NCBI GenBank assembly: GCA_963575745.1
Contig: CAUYUJ010017860.1
Span: 230,188 to 294,187 of the forward strand
DNA: 64,000 nt
From: Prorocentrum cordatum
Lineage: Eukaryota > Sar > Dinophyceae > Prorocentrales > Prorocentraceae
Reading direction: 5' to 3'
Of this stretch, positions 21,001 to 32,577 are shown one piece after another. The notes under the pieces are model-generated. The model had not been told where the DNA came from, did no database searches, and saw only the letters and a program-made list of their open reading frames with translations. A program made the position numbers and the translations under genes. The number at the start of each line of letters is the position of its first letter. Within the stretch, counting starts at the first letter, position 1.

Positions 21001-23131
21001 TCTTAACCGTAAGCGTGGTACCAGACTATAGTACCAAACTAAAGTACCAGACTGAAGTACCGGACTAAAGTACCAGACTAAAGTACCAGACTAAAGTAAC
21101 AGACTATTCACACTAAGCTACCAGACTCATGTACCTTAGTCTGGTAGTCTAGTCTGATCAGTCTGGTACTTTAGTCTGGCACTTTAGTCTGACCAGTCTG
21201 GTACTTTGGTTTGGTACCTTAGTCTGGTTGTTCATTATGATTTGTCTGGTACATTAGTCTGGTACTTTTGTCTGATTAGTCTGGTGCATCAGTCTGGTAC
21301 ATTCGTCTGATTAGTCTGGTAATTACATTAGTCTGGCACATAAGTACGGTACTCTAGTCTGGTACCGCTAGTCTGGCACCACAAGTCTGGTGCTTTAGTC
21401 TGATTCGCCTGGTACTTTAGTCTGGTACATGAGTCTGGTACTTTAGGCTGGTATTTTAGCATGGCACTTTATTCTGGTACTCTAGTCTGCTACGATAGCC
21501 TGGTACTTAGTCTGGTACTTTAGTCTGGTACCGCCAGTCTGGTACACTGGTCTGATACACTGGTCTGCTGCATAGTCTGGTACTTTAGTCTGGTACTTTA
21601 GGCGGGTACTGCACAGACTAAAATACCACAATACAGTACCAGACTAACGTACCAGACTACATTACCAGACTAAAGTACCAGACTGAAGTATCGGACTAAA
21701 GTATCAGACTAATGTATCAGACTGATGTACCAGAGTAACCAGACTAATGTACCAGACTAAAGTACCCCAATATGGTACTCTAGTCTGATTAATCTGGAAG
21801 TTTAGCCTGGTGACTTAATATGGTGCCAGTAGTCTGGTACTTCAGTCTGGCGCTTTAGTCTGATTTGTCTGGTACATTAGTCTGTTACTTTAGTCGGGGT
21901 AGTCTGGTGCTTTAGTCTGGTACTTTAATCTGGTACATCAGTCTGGCACTTTAGTCTGGTACCGCTAATCTGGCACCTTAAATCTGGTGCTTTAATCTGG
22001 TACCGCTAATCTAATACGGCTAGTCTGGTACCGCTAGTCTGGAACCGCTAGTCTGGTACTTTAGTCTGGTACCGCTAATCTGGTACCGCTAGTCTGGTAC
22101 CGCTAATCTGGTACCGCTAGTCAGATACCGCGAGTCTGGTACTTTAGATTGGTACTCTAGTCTGGTACATTAGTCTGGTATGTATTAGTCTAGTACTTTA
22201 GTCTGGTACTTTCGTCTGGCTACTCTGGTACTATACTATGGTATGTTAGTCTGGTACTTTAGTCTGGTACTTCAATCTGGCACCTTAATCTGGTATCGCT
22301 ACCCTGGCACCTTAAATCTGGTGCTTTAGTCTGGTACCGCTAATCTGGTACCACTAATATGGTACCGCTAGTCTGGTATCGCTAGTCTGATACCGCTAGT
22401 CTGGTACCGCTAGTCTGGTACTTTTGTCTGGTACCGCAAATATGGTACCGCTAGTCTGGTACCGCTAGTCTGGTACCGCTAGTCTGGTACTTTAGTCTGG
22501 TACTCTAGTCTGGTACTTTAGTCTGGTACTCATTAGTCTAGTACTTTAGTCTGGTTGCTCTGGTACTGTACTATGGTATGTTAGTCTAGTACTTTGGTCT
22601 GGTACTTTAATAGTCTGGCACCGCTAGTCTGGTACCGCTAATCTAGTACAACTACTCTGGCACCGCAAATCTGGTACTTTAGTCTGGTACCGCTAATCTG
22701 GCACCGCAACTCTGGTACTTGAAGCTGATACCACTAATCTAATACCGCAAATCTGGTACCGCTAATCTGGTACCGCTAATCTGGTACCGCTAGTCTGGTA
22801 CCGCTAGACTGGTACCGCTAATCCGGTACCGCGAATCTGGTACCGCAAATCTGGTACCGCTAATATGGTACCGCTAGTCTGGTACCGCTAGTCTGGTACC
22901 GCTAGTCTGGTACCGCTAGTCTGGTACCGGTAGTCTGGTACTTTAGTCTGGTACTTTAGTCTGGTACTTTAGTCTGGTACTTTAGTCTGGCACTTTAGTC
23001 TGGGCATTTGAGTCTGGCACTTTAGTCTGGTACCGCTGGTCTGGTGCTTTAGTCTAGTACTTTAATCTGGTACCGCTAGTCTGGTACCACGTTTACGGTT
23101 GAGAGCCCGCCGCTTACGGTTAAGACCTCCT
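21001..23131. repeat. GTCTGGTAC satellite array bounded by inverted repeats
   Basis: Units are GTCTGGTACTTTA (13 bp) and GTCTGGTACCGCTA (14 bp) with variants. Orientation switches: minus at 21016-21125, plus 21128-21608, minus 21612-21775, plus 21776-23092. The left end reads TCTTAACCGTAAGCG then TGGTACCAGACTA. The reverse complement of the right end reads TCTTAACCGTAAGCG, a 20-bp insert containing CAACCGTAAACG, then TGGTACCAGACTA. The 13- and 14-bp forms mix on the left, while CGCTA units dominate on the right. Confidence 0.9.
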
Positions 23132-23149
23132 TCCGGATACGGGTGCTGA

Positions 23150-23361
23150 TGTGGAAGAAGATGCGGGGGGAGAAGAGGGAGGAGAGGGATAAGGTGCAAG
23201 ATGATGAGGGGGGGATTCTGAGATCATGAAGATAAAAGGGTTCTATGATGATGTTGTCGATAATTCATGAGGAGGCGGACGAGGATCTGTGGAGAAGGAT
23301 GATGGTGCTGATCATGATGATGATGATGGTGATGGAGATGATGAGGATGATGAGTATGTTA

Positions 23362-23426
<65 letters not shown>

Positions 23427-23724
23427 AATGATGATGATGATGATGATGATGATGCTGATTATGATAATGATGATGATGACGATGATGCCGATGATACTGA
23501 TGCTTAAGCTTGTGCTGCTGATGCTGCTGATGATGATTATGATGATTATGGCGGTGATGCCCATGATGATTCGGATGCTGACGATTATGATGACGATGAT
23601 GATGATTATGCTGATTATCATGATAATGCTGCTGATGATACTGATGATGAGTATGCTGATGCTAGCGATGATGCTGCTGCAAATGATGCTGCTGCTTCTG
23701 ATGATGATGATGATGATGATGATT

Positions 23725-23776
<52 letters not shown>

Positions 23777-23905
23777 CGGTGATGATGACTCTGATGAGGA
23801 TGAGCCAGAGGAGGAGCCAGAGGAGGAAAACGAGGAGGAACAGGAAGAGGAGAAGGAGGAGGAGGAGGAGGAGGAGGAGGAAGAGAAGGAGGAGGCGGAG
23901 GAGCC
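23150..23905. repeat. (GAT)n then (GGA)n tract, right half
   Basis: GAT repeats about 23220-23790, perfect for about 90 bp around 23360-23450, then GGA repeats to 23905. Frames of several hundred residues here are poly-Met, poly-Ile or poly-Ser translations. Confidence 0.95.
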
Positions 23906-24060
23906 GGTGACTTCTCCTGCTCGTGCCATGGCTGCTGCCAGGTCTGCTGCTGCGCCTGCCACGGCCGCTGCCAAGTCTGCTGCTGATCGTGCCACGGCCG
24001 CTGCCAGGTCTGCTGCTGCTCCCGCTGCGCAGCGTAGTAGGCCTCCCAGCACCCGAAGCA
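23905..24060. repeat. 42-bp minisatellite, three units
   Basis: Units contain GCTGCCAGGTCTGCTGCTG and GTGCCACGGCC. The plus frame gives Ala-rich AAARSAAAPAT; the minus frame gives QQQTWQRPWH repeats. Neither is embedded in a convincing gene. Confidence 0.7.
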
Positions 24061-24139
24061 GTGCCAGGAGCCCGCGCCGCTGGCGTCGCGGCAGCCGTCG
24101 CCCTCGCCCAGGGGGGCCCAGGAAACGGGGCAGCGGGCG

Positions 24140-24600
24140 GAGGACCCAAACATTTGTTTTGTTCAGTCCGTTCGTCTTTTCTGGATTCCAGCCTCCCGAA
24201 GGTCGTCATTGGGCCCCGCGGACCATCAAAAATCCGGGACGAAAAACTGTCCCGACGGCCGAACGGCGCGGCGGGCGCGGCGGGCACGCGGACTAGAAAA
24301 CAAATGCATCGGACGTCTGGGGGCTGCCGATCGACCTCCAAGCGTGAGCAAGAGGAGTAGGAGGAAAAAAAACAAGCCGGAGGAGGAGGAGGAGGAGGAG
24401 GAGGAGGAGGAGGAGGAGGAGGAGGAGGAGGAGGAGGAGGAGGAGGAGGAGGAGGAGGAGGAGGGGGGACGATGAGGAGGAAAAAGAGGTGGAGGAGGAG
24501 GGGGAGGAGGAGCTGAGCTGAGCTGAGCAGAGCAGCGACCATGACCCTATGACGCATCTCTGGGAAAGAAGATGCAACAAGAGGCCCCAATGAAGGAAAA
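24140..24600 (+). repeat. Repeat S copy 2 (about 24150-24300) and perfect (GGA)n (about 24377-24465)
   Basis: The S copy has TTGGGCCCCGCGGACCATCA and AAAATCCGGGACGAAAAACTG. The GGA tract is nearly uninterrupted for about 90 bp. Confidence 0.6.
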
Positions 24601-25108
24601 TGGGCGGATCGGGCGTTCGCGATCTACGCGGGAAGCCCACGATTCTATCTGGGCCCTGCGGGGGGATACCTCTGGCAGAAACTAAATCCCCATGCGGGGA
24701 GCGCCATTGGGGGTTAGCCTATGCACTCTACCGCTGCATGGGCCAGAAGCGAACGTCGAGAATGCCCGCCCCAGCGCTGCCCATTAGGTCTCGCGACGGT
24801 GGGCCGCCCAGACATTTGACGGGCGGGAGGATCCCGAGAGACGACCCTCCCCCAGACTGTCTCGGGAAGGCGCAGCCGACGAGGGGCTTTGGCGAGGGCC
24901 CACACCTGCTCGGCGCCGACGAAAAACCGAATTGGGGAGGCGTGGCAAGAAACTCCGAGCTCCAGGGCTCCCATGGTGCAGGTGGGGGTCGGGACAGAGG
25001 GCCGAGCCCGGAGGGAGAGAAGGGGGTCCTCCTGCAGGAGGCCCTGGAACCAGAGCTCGGCCGCCCGGGTGCTGCCGTTCATGGCAATCAGCCAGGCGCG
25101 GAACGTCC
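24600..25108. other. Flank downstream of the retroposed pseudogene
   Basis: A 168-codon minus frame (25220-24714) continues past the pseudogene stop; it may be its 3' untranslated region or older coding debris. No motif is seen. Confidence 0.4.
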
Positions 25109-25974
25109 TCATCGCTGCTGTTCGTCCTGGTCTATGTCCTCCTGCTCGGTCTTGTCCTTGAGGCCAACCTTGAGCAACAACTTCGCCGCCTCCCTCTCGA
25201 AGCCGCCGCGTGGTGGGCACACAGGAAGAGATTGGCCTTGTGATCCGTCGTGCCCGCTGCCAAGACCGTCTGGCAGATGGCGTCCGTGACCGTGAGTGGG
25301 TGGCCGTCCATGTTATTGGCCTGCAGCGGCGCCGCCAGCATGATCTTGAACTTGAATCTGTCGGGCTTGTTCATCTTCTTCTCGTCGGACCAGCTGGCCT
25401 TGCGGCAGAAGTGGCGCGCGTGCATCTGCGGGGCCTACAGCGCTTCTGGAATTATGATGACCTTCTGCCAATAGTCCTGGAACAACATCTCAGCCACTGG
25501 AGGCGTCGTGTCCGTGCCCTCCGGACAGGCCCACTTGGGGCGCCTTGGTCGCGCGGGGCCAGGGGGGCCCGCGCTTGCGGTCTTTCCCAGCTGCCTTTCA
25601 GCACACGAGCGACCCATGCCCTGGGGGGCCCGCGCGACGCCGACCCCTGAACCCACCGTGAAGCACGCGAAGCAGGCGCCAGTCACCTCGGCCAGCGCGC
25701 GCGCGCTGGTGAGAGCGAGGCGCGTGAGCACCGGCGGGGGCGCTGGAGCGGCGCCCCCCTTGCCCTTCTTCTGGGCCGCCGATGCCTCCGCTCCCGAAGC
25801 CTCTAGCAACCTCTGCCGCTTCTTCTCCTTGGCCCCCGAGACCTCGGCGCCGCCCTTGCGCTCGCCACTCTGCGCTGCCCAGGCGGGCCCCCCCGTCGAC
25901 GCGCGCCGGCGAGGCCGCGGGGGGTCTTCGAAGCGACCGCGCGCGCGGATGCGAAGCGAACTCTCGTCGGCCAC
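25109..25974 (-). pseudogene. Retroposed-looking pseudogene of an unrecognised protein
   Basis: A minus frame opens at 25974, where ..CTCAAG runs straight into TGGCCGACGAG, as if an ATG lost its A after a leader. It runs to a single TAG at 25435-25437, stays in frame to about 25205, and after one frameshift ends FEREAAKLLLKVGLK ... TEQEDIDQDEQQR at a TGA (25109-25111). About 288 codons. Notable segments are a basic N-terminus with KEKKRQRLLEASG, LFQDYWQKVIIIPEAL just before the TAG, FKFKIMLAAPLQ and HPLTVTDAICQTVLA. The codon-wise sense on both sides of the TAG and frameshift argues for recent inactivation. I do not recognise the family. No intron-like break is evident, consistent with a processed copy. 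Confidence 0.6.
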
Positions 25975-25994
25975 TTGAGTCTCGCAAAGCCGGC
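25975..25994 (-). other. Possible DinoSL relic before the pseudogene
   Basis: The minus strand reads GGCTTTGCGAGACTCAAG next to TGGCC. Only CTCAAG plus a few bases match the leader, so this is suggestive chiefly because of its place immediately before the start. Confidence 0.3.
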
Positions 25995-26014
25995 AAGAGA
26001 AAGGGGGCCCGCGG

Positions 26015-26018
<4 letters not shown>

Positions 26019-26055
<37 letters not shown>

Positions 26056-26155
26056 TCTCTCTCACTCTCTCTCTCTCTCTATCTCCTTCTCTCTCTCTCT
26101 CTTTCCCTCTCTCTCTCTCTTTTTTTTTTTTTTCCTCTCTCTCTCTCTATCTCTC
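26019..26155. repeat. (TC)n dinucleotide tract with a T15 run
   Basis: About 135 bp of CT repeats with a pure T run near 26121-26135. Confidence 0.95.
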
Positions 26156-27040
26156 TCCGGCGGCGGTGGGCCGCGCCTTGCAGGGCCCTGGCGCGAGCGA
26201 ATCCAGAACGCGATTGCAGGACGAGCTGCGGCTCGGAATCCGACTCCCGCACGCGAGACACGACGCGCCCCAGACCGCCTCGGCCAGGGCAGTCTCGAAG
26301 CAGTGGGATGCCCGAGCACGGGCGAGCCACTGCCTCGTAGTGAGGAGCCACTTCGAGCGAACGTCGTCGGGGCATCCGTCGCCCTCCTCGCGCCCGGCGG
26401 GGCCCCCTGGCGGCGGCGGCGGCGAGGCCGCGGAGGCCGCGGCTTCAGGTGGAGCAGTGCGAACTGAAAGCCATGCAGCCCTCGCGAAGGAGACGCCCAT
26501 GTCGCCTCGATATCGCCCGAAACCTTCCGAAGCGCCCCGAAGTCCCTGGCGCGCTGGGCGTCCCGCGGGTTGGCCGGCGCCGCGAGGGGGCCCTCGGGGC
26601 CCGGGGCAGCGCGACCGCGGTCGCGCTCGATACGCGCGCTCCCTCCGAAGGGCGGGGCCCGTTCGCTGAGGTGGCGACCGGGGTGGCCAGCCTAGCGCCA
26701 GCGCCATCTCGGGCGCCTAACGCGGCGCTCCGAGTCGAGGGGGGGGGGGGGGGGGGGCAAGGCGCCGAGGGCGCGGCGCTCCGCGTCGAGGGGGGGCGGG
26801 GCGGGGGGGGTCTTCTAGAGGCCCACGACGTCCTCTGCAGTTATAAACTTCGGGTGCGAGCCCTCCCCAGACGCCGCGGCCCCCCTCGCGGCCTCGGGGC
26901 CGAAGAAAAACCGCGCGAGCAGTGAGGGTATCCACCCGGGCCTGCGAGGACAAGAACGCCTCGCAAGCTAGCTGAGCGCGATGGGCCGGCGACGTTGGCA
27001 AAGAACACAGCGCGACAACCCACGCGTGCAATCCTTTTAG
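26156..27040. other. Unassigned GC-rich region with G runs
   Basis: A 186-codon minus frame (26707-26147) includes DVRSKWLLTTRQWLARARAS and looks partly protein-like but is unassigned. A unit CGCGGCGCTCCG.GTCGAGGGGGG occurs twice (about 26720 and 26774), the first with an 18-19-base G run that could form quadruplex DNA. Confidence 0.45.
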
Positions 27041-27480
27041 TGCCAGAACTTGCCCGCGAGGATGAGCTGCAGAAAATAGCAGACGACCTGGGCGCAATCT
27101 AATCGGAACGAACGATCACGATCACCCATGACATCGCCGCCGAGGTGCTGCGCCGCATTAGCAGGGGCCCCAGCAAGATGAACCACATTTGAAAAGCGCA
27201 TCGCGACGCCTAGCGCGCGCGCCAGGCCAGAGGAGGAGAGCGAAGTCACCATTCTGCTCAGGGCCGAGTAGAGGAGGGCGGGCGCGCGGCCAAGTGCGGG
27301 CGACCAGCGACGGCGAGACAACGCGTCAGTGTGCCCCCTGCAATGCCAAGGAGAGAGCGGGCGGGGCGCGCCCGCGGGGTTGCTGCGGGCGGACCGCGGC
27401 GAAGTTGCGGAATCGGTTCCGCTCCGCATGGGAGGCGGCCCGCGGCCGCAGCTTTCATTCGCGGCGCGCTCTGCAACATA
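27040..27480 (-). pseudogene. LINE C possible C-terminal remnant beyond the (GA)n
   Basis: The minus frame resumes after the GA tract with TDALSRRRWSPALGR and ends LLILAGKF-like (VCYFLQLILAGKFWH) at a stop at 27037-27039. Belonging to LINE C is inferred from direction and position. Confidence 0.35.
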
Positions 27481-27536
27481 TATCAAGACAAAGAGCGGTG
27501 GATGCAAGGTCGAGGCGGCGCTGGCGGGGCAGGGGG

Positions 27537-27875
<339 letters not shown>

Positions 27876-27959
27876 AAAAAACACGGGCGCAGACAGGCAA
27901 CGACAAGGGACCAAGAGGAAGATGGGGCAGCGCATGCGTGGCGCGGGAGGCGCGCCCAA

Positions 27960-29205
27960 AGACTAATGCGTGGGGCATTCAATCGGAATTCTCTTGCCAA
28001 CAAAACCTGCGCTGTTCAGTGGCCCCGCGGCGCCGGCGAGTGGCGCGCCGGGCGATGCGCGCGGCGCGAATTGCGCTGCTGGTAACGCAAGTTGGGGCGC
28101 GCACGAAGGTGCGGCGCAAGGCCAGGCGCGCGGGGTCGAGCATTTGCGAAGTGGGTGGGTCGGGCGCGCGCGCGTGCGTGTGCGCGGGGAACTTGCGAAG
28201 GCGATCGAACAGGGCAGAACGGAGAGGGATGGGCTCGAGGGCAACCAGGGCGGCCTCATCATTACTCTGAAAACTTCGGGGGTCCAAGGGAAGGCATCGG
28301 CGGAATGCGAGGGGGCGGGCTGCAGTTGGCAACGAGGTGGAAGGTGGGCGAGGAGAGCCGCGCAGGAGCCTGCTGCCAACCCGAGAGCGCGTCGTCATCG
28401 GCATCCGACTCGGAAAACTGTTTGGCCTGGTGGAGAGACTTGGACATGGCGGCAGTGCGATGGAGGGCTGCTCGGGCGGTGGGCTCGAATGCTCTGACCC
28501 GCGCGGGGAAGCCCCAATCTTTGAGGCTCTGGAGAATGCATCGGGAGATGCTGTTATTCGGCGCATTGGTGAGGCTCTGCTGGGATTTCCTGACAGCTGC
28601 GAACGCCCGCTCATTCGGCGGGAAGAACTGCATTGCGCGAGACAGGGCCGAGAAAGAGAGGGTGTTGAAACAAGCAATGGACTTGCGCAGCCCAAAGCCC
28701 AAACCCCTCGCGCCCCGAATCCTGGATGCGTGCTTGATCGACGGAGCGGCCCAGGAAACTTCCACCATCCTGGCCCAAAGTGGTCCCAATGTACGTCTCG
28801 TGAGCTTCAGTCGCCAGGTCGCCTGGGCAAACTCGCATGCAAGTCATGGGCCCTCACACAGGCAAGCTCTGGCTGGGGAGCTAAGGGTGTTGGGCGGGGG
28901 CCCCATGCCAGCGGGGGCCCAGAACATCTCAGAATGAAGCAGACTTGGGGGAAACGCGGAAATTGCGCCATTGTAAATCATGCCAGCATGCCTGCGACAT
29001 TCTGGGCAAACCAGGCAGCGGCGCGACTTTCGGGGTCGATGATGCGTCCGTTCGTGATGCGCCCAGGGACACGACCGCGCTGATTCCCCGGCCCCGTCTG
29101 GGAAGCGATCCTGGACAGCGGTTTGTTGAGGGCGAGCGAGATAAAGTTGTCGCCCGACCTGGCTAGGAGGAGGAAGAGGAGGAGGGGGAGGAGGCGGAGG
29201 AGCAA
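27960..29205 (-). pseudogene. LINE C reverse transcriptase with the palm centre missing
   Basis: Fingers: ALNKPLSRIASQTGPGNQRG then VPGRITNGRIIDPES (about 29145-29030), matching the family pattern N-K-I...L...QRGFV.GR. Motif A: MIYNGAISAFPPSLLHS (28981-28931), family form YDFAAAFPS, with catalytic Asp replaced by Asn. From 28870 to 28800 the text passes almost directly to TYIGTTLGQDGG (28793), so motifs B, C and D (about 300-400 bp in LINE A) are absent. Thumb: FNTLSFSALSRAMQFFPPNE (about 28669-28610). C-terminal pieces follow to about 27960. Inactive beyond doubt. Confidence 0.8.
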
Positions 29206-29370
29206 GAGGAGGAGGAGGAGGAGGAGGAGAGCACGTCGCCTTAGGAGGAGGAGGAGGAGGAGGAGGAGGAGGAGGAGGAGGAGGAGGAGGAGGAGGAGGA
29301 GGAGGAGGAGGAGGAGGAGGAGGGGGGGGAGGGGGAGGAGGGGGAGGAGGAGGAGGAGGAGGAGGAGGCT
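29165..29370. repeat. (GGA)n tract inside LINE C
   Basis: About 200 bp of GGA on the plus strand, pure for about 80 bp, lying just upstream (in element sense) of the RT fingers. Confidence 0.95.
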
Positions 29371-30783
29371 CGGCTAGCGCAATCGTCCTGCTTGCGGGCT
29401 TGGCATGATCTGGGCCGGGGCGGCGCCTGGGCCGCCGCCGCCGGCGCGCGACATGGCCGCGCCTCGACGGCAGCCCTCGGGCGCGCGCCCCGCTCGAGCA
29501 GGGCGGAGTGCACGTCGCGAGCGGCATCGACGACTGCTGCGCCCCCGCGCGCGCGGCAAGCGCGCGGGGGCCCGCCGGGCCGAGGGCGCGAACCCCCCGC
29601 CCTCGGAATCTACCCGCGCGCCCCAAGGTTTCCGAAACGCGACGTCGGGGCAGGGCGTCGTGAACTCGCGAAGCAGCTGTCGGCCCTCAGACGAGCTTAG
29701 AATGCCTGGGCGCATTTTGCCCCATGGGTCGGATAAAAACTTGGCGACCTGATCTGGTTTCACGATGGCCGTACTAGTCGGGTCGGAGACGCCGGAGGGC
29801 GCGGGCCCGCGGTGCTTCTCCCCCCGCGCTGTCTGGCACTTGCGTAGCTTGTCTTTGTCTTCTCGCTCCCGCTGGTTGACTGTCGTTCAAAATCGTGGGG
29901 CCGCTGCTGGATATGATCGAGCTTGATCGTCCGGGCGGGGGCGGGTGTCTTGCGCGTCGCGCCGCGGGCCTGACTGGCCACTCAGGAAGGTGGACATGCT
30001 TGGGTAGGCGATGGCAGCCTTTCGAACGCGGCACAAAAGACCACGGGTAGTGCCGCGCAGCGCTGCCAGGGGCCAGGCGATCTTTTCTTCGACGGGCTCG
30101 ATGGCTTGCTCGGCGAGTTGCGCGACGTCTGTGCTGGCTTGGGCATGGGTGCCCCTGACGCGCGGGCGCCTTATGACGGGGGCAGAGTCGAGCGGGCCAG
30201 CGGTGCAAACTCGCTCTCGCGCACGAGGAAGGCAGCGGCCATGCTCTGGGGCCCGAGACGGGGCGCGGAAACCTACATTCCCCACCGGGAGAGAGCGAGA
30301 GGCAGGCGGGGGCGCGATCGGAAAGCTGGCCAATCTTGGAGATCGGGATGAGAGCGACGGACTTCGGGCGGAGCTCGAGGAGAACGGAACTATACGACTT
30401 TGTCCATATTCGACCGATACGACTCAGACTCGCAACCTTCTGGGGCCCCTCAATCTCTCGAGTGCCGCGACGCGCGAGCGAGGACTGCCCCGCCTCGCGA
30501 ATTTCGCAAGCGTGCCGGAACAAAAAGATCGCCGCATCATTGCTCGACTAATTGGCCGCCTCGCTGGCGCGAGCGAGCCTTTCCCCGAGGCTGGGCAGCG
30601 GAAGTCCACAAGTGCAGAGCTGGCAGCTGCGTGGGCGGGGAGATGGGGGCAATGGGTGGCCGTGAGCTGGCGCTTCTGTTCGCTGAGAGGAAGGATGGGA
30701 TCGATATGAACATGTGAAATGCGGAGAGAGCCCCTGATTCCACTAACTGTCAGCGACTGGACTTGCCCTTCCTCGAGCTCAAT
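29371..30783 (-). pseudogene. LINE C linker between endonuclease and RT, heavily decayed
   Basis: Minus frames 30523-29774 and 30333-29887 include ALIPISKIGQLSDRAPACL and KAAIAYPSMSTFLSG. The interval fits the distal endonuclease and linker by position only. Confidence 0.4.
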
Positions 30784-31119
30784 CTACCCGCAGAATTCGA
30801 TATTCTCGCGGGGCGAGGGGCGAATAAAAATGATGGCACCCCTGGCAGCCCTATCGGCGAAAAGAGGACGAATTCCCGATGAGTCCAAGACTTTGGAGCA
30901 AACCCTCTGGAGATCTAGATAGGAACCTCTGGCCTCCTGGATGCAAAAAATCTGGTACTTCAGCATAGATGTTGCCAGGCGTGAAATTCTACGCCCGACG
31001 TAATCCAGCGACGAAGTGAACCCTCCGAATAGAGACCGGACATTCTGATAAACCATGCCTAAGTGGGTTCTCCAAATGTAGGTCGGATGGCCAATGCCCC
31101 ACGAAACGGAAGAAAACAC
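30784..31119 (-). pseudogene. LINE C AP-type endonuclease, N-terminal half
   Basis: The frame gives LGMVYQNVRSLFGG (strand with catalytic Asn, about 31060-31020) and LKYQIFCIQEARGSYLDLQR with the Q-E pair near 30939-30934, then ARGAIIFIRPS. These are the first two blocks of endonuclease/exonuclease/phosphatase-fold nucleases of LINEs (N.R.L and I.CIQE). The frame stops at 30784; the D.N, S.H blocks are not found in the decayed sequence beyond. Confidence 0.8.
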
Positions 31120-31302
31120 GAAGGCCCAGTAAACGACGCAACTAGAAGTCCCAACCGGCGCGGGAGACCCAGACGAGTCGGAACAAGGAGAAAACGAAGA
31201 GGCGCTGGAAGCGGAGACGGACGTTCACGAACTGTGAGGAATTCTCACGCGTAGCGAAGGGGGGGCTGAAGCATCTGAGGCGCGGACCGGCGTAGATGAT
31301 CC

Positions 31303-32555
31303 CTAGCTGTTTTTGGCGGTGGCGATCATGGCGGTCGTCTGCTCTGCGGTGATACCGAAAAGGGCGTTACTGGGTTCGACATGGACAAGCTCGTGCTGAT
31401 TGAAGTTTCCCTCCGTGACAACGAAAAACTCGTGGACGATCTCGCCGATGGCGATGCACACGGTGCCGCGGAAGCCGTCGGCGCCAAGCTTGTGCTGCGT
31501 GTCGTTGCGCTGGCCAGCTTGTTGGAGGTGTTGACTCACGGCGTGTCAGACCTTGCCGAGCACCTGGTTCTTCTGTCCGACGGAGTTGGGGGCGGCTTTC
31601 CCTGCAACGAGAGGCGACTTGGGCCTGAGACGCTGGGTCGACCCACATGATGCAACCTGCGACCAACCGCAGTCCAGGAACGAGGAGGCGTCGAGCGAAC
31701 TGGAGTAGGTGATCGATTACGGTCGGACCTAGGACAGAAGAACATCCGTCAAGAACTTGAGACCCTCCGCCAGCCCAACCACACAGAACATCCAAGGGTA
31801 CCCTCCCCAGGATGCACAAGAGCATCCAACAAACACGAAGAACACTAGGGTACCCTCCCCGAACCGACCTCGATCTTATACCTTGGTCCGGCTGTAGCTC
31901 TTGGCGAGGTTGCGCGTTGCGACGGTGACGCCATGCTGCCAGATGTGCGTCGGGGGCACGGCGGGGAGATTCCGAGCGTGGGCCTCCACATATGCTGCGA
32001 ACATGGGGCGCGTGAGGCCGCCGATCCAGACCTTGCGTGGGTCATCATCGCCTTTCCGAGCTGAGTTGTGTGCGGCAGACAGCCTGCGGCGCGAGGTCGG
32101 AAATCAGGTGGGGGATCCACCTGCCGAAGACGCAGAGGAAGCGGAGAAATACCGAGGAAGCAGAGGACTTACTCGCGTTCGCACGCGTCTCCACGTCGGT
32201 ACGGAATGCAGCCAAAACATCCGTTTCGGAAGACGAGCGCATGTTCGCCTCGAACCCATTGAGCATAGAGTTAATCTGCTGCATGGCTCTGTCGTGTGCC
32301 GCGAGCGAGATTTTGACCGCTTGGATGCCATGGGTGGTGGTCTTCTCGATGTTGGACAGCCGACCCGTGATGCCGCTGAGCTGCCCAAGGACCTGTTGGA
32401 TGCCGTCACCGACGGCGGACACGGAGGAATGGGTGTGCGAAGGGAAAAGGGAAAAATGTCCGCCCGAACGCGACACTTGGGAACGCTCCGAGGAAGGAAC
32501 TGCCCGCTCAGGTGAACGGAAGTGGATGGTACCCCGGAATACCCACTCCCGAGCA
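31303..32555 (-). pseudogene. LINE C N-terminal region: coiled coil then RRM-like strand
   Basis: A 143-codon frame (32476-32045) holds a heptad-like helix: IQQVLGQLSGITGRLSNIEK, then AMQQINSMLNGFEANMRSSS. After a frameshift, DDDPRKVWIGGLTRPMFAAY (32055-31990) resembles the first strand and helix of an RNA recognition motif (VWIGGL as RNP2), ending at a TAA near 31880. A last piece, VCIAIGEIVHEFFVVTEG, ends at 31303. Such regions in LINEs bind element RNA (inference here). Confidence 0.65.
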
Positions 32556-32577
32556 TTTGAGCCAAAATGGCCACGGA
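32556..32577 (-). other. DinoSL relic at the 5' end of LINE C
   Basis: The minus strand reads TCC then GTGGCCATTTTGGCTCAAA, against TCC GTAGCCATTTTGGCTCAAG in the leader: 20 of 22 bases match, the A-to-G change removing the internal TAG. It is followed at once by ATG (CAA ATG). No donor GT follows, so it is an inserted mRNA end and not an SL RNA gene. Confidence 0.85.

Noticed and set aside
20398-21031. Acidic poly-D and poly-M frames over the GAT tract
   Set aside because: All three frames of a GAT repeat are open; no non-repeat domain is attached.
23907-24360. Ala/Lys/Arg-rich frame resembling a histone-like tail
   Set aside because: It rests on a three-unit 42-bp minisatellite, and the rest of the frame shows no histone-like or other fold.
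24209-24475. Glu-rich C-terminal frame over (GGA)n
   Set aside because: Microsatellite translation without a supported N-terminal gene.
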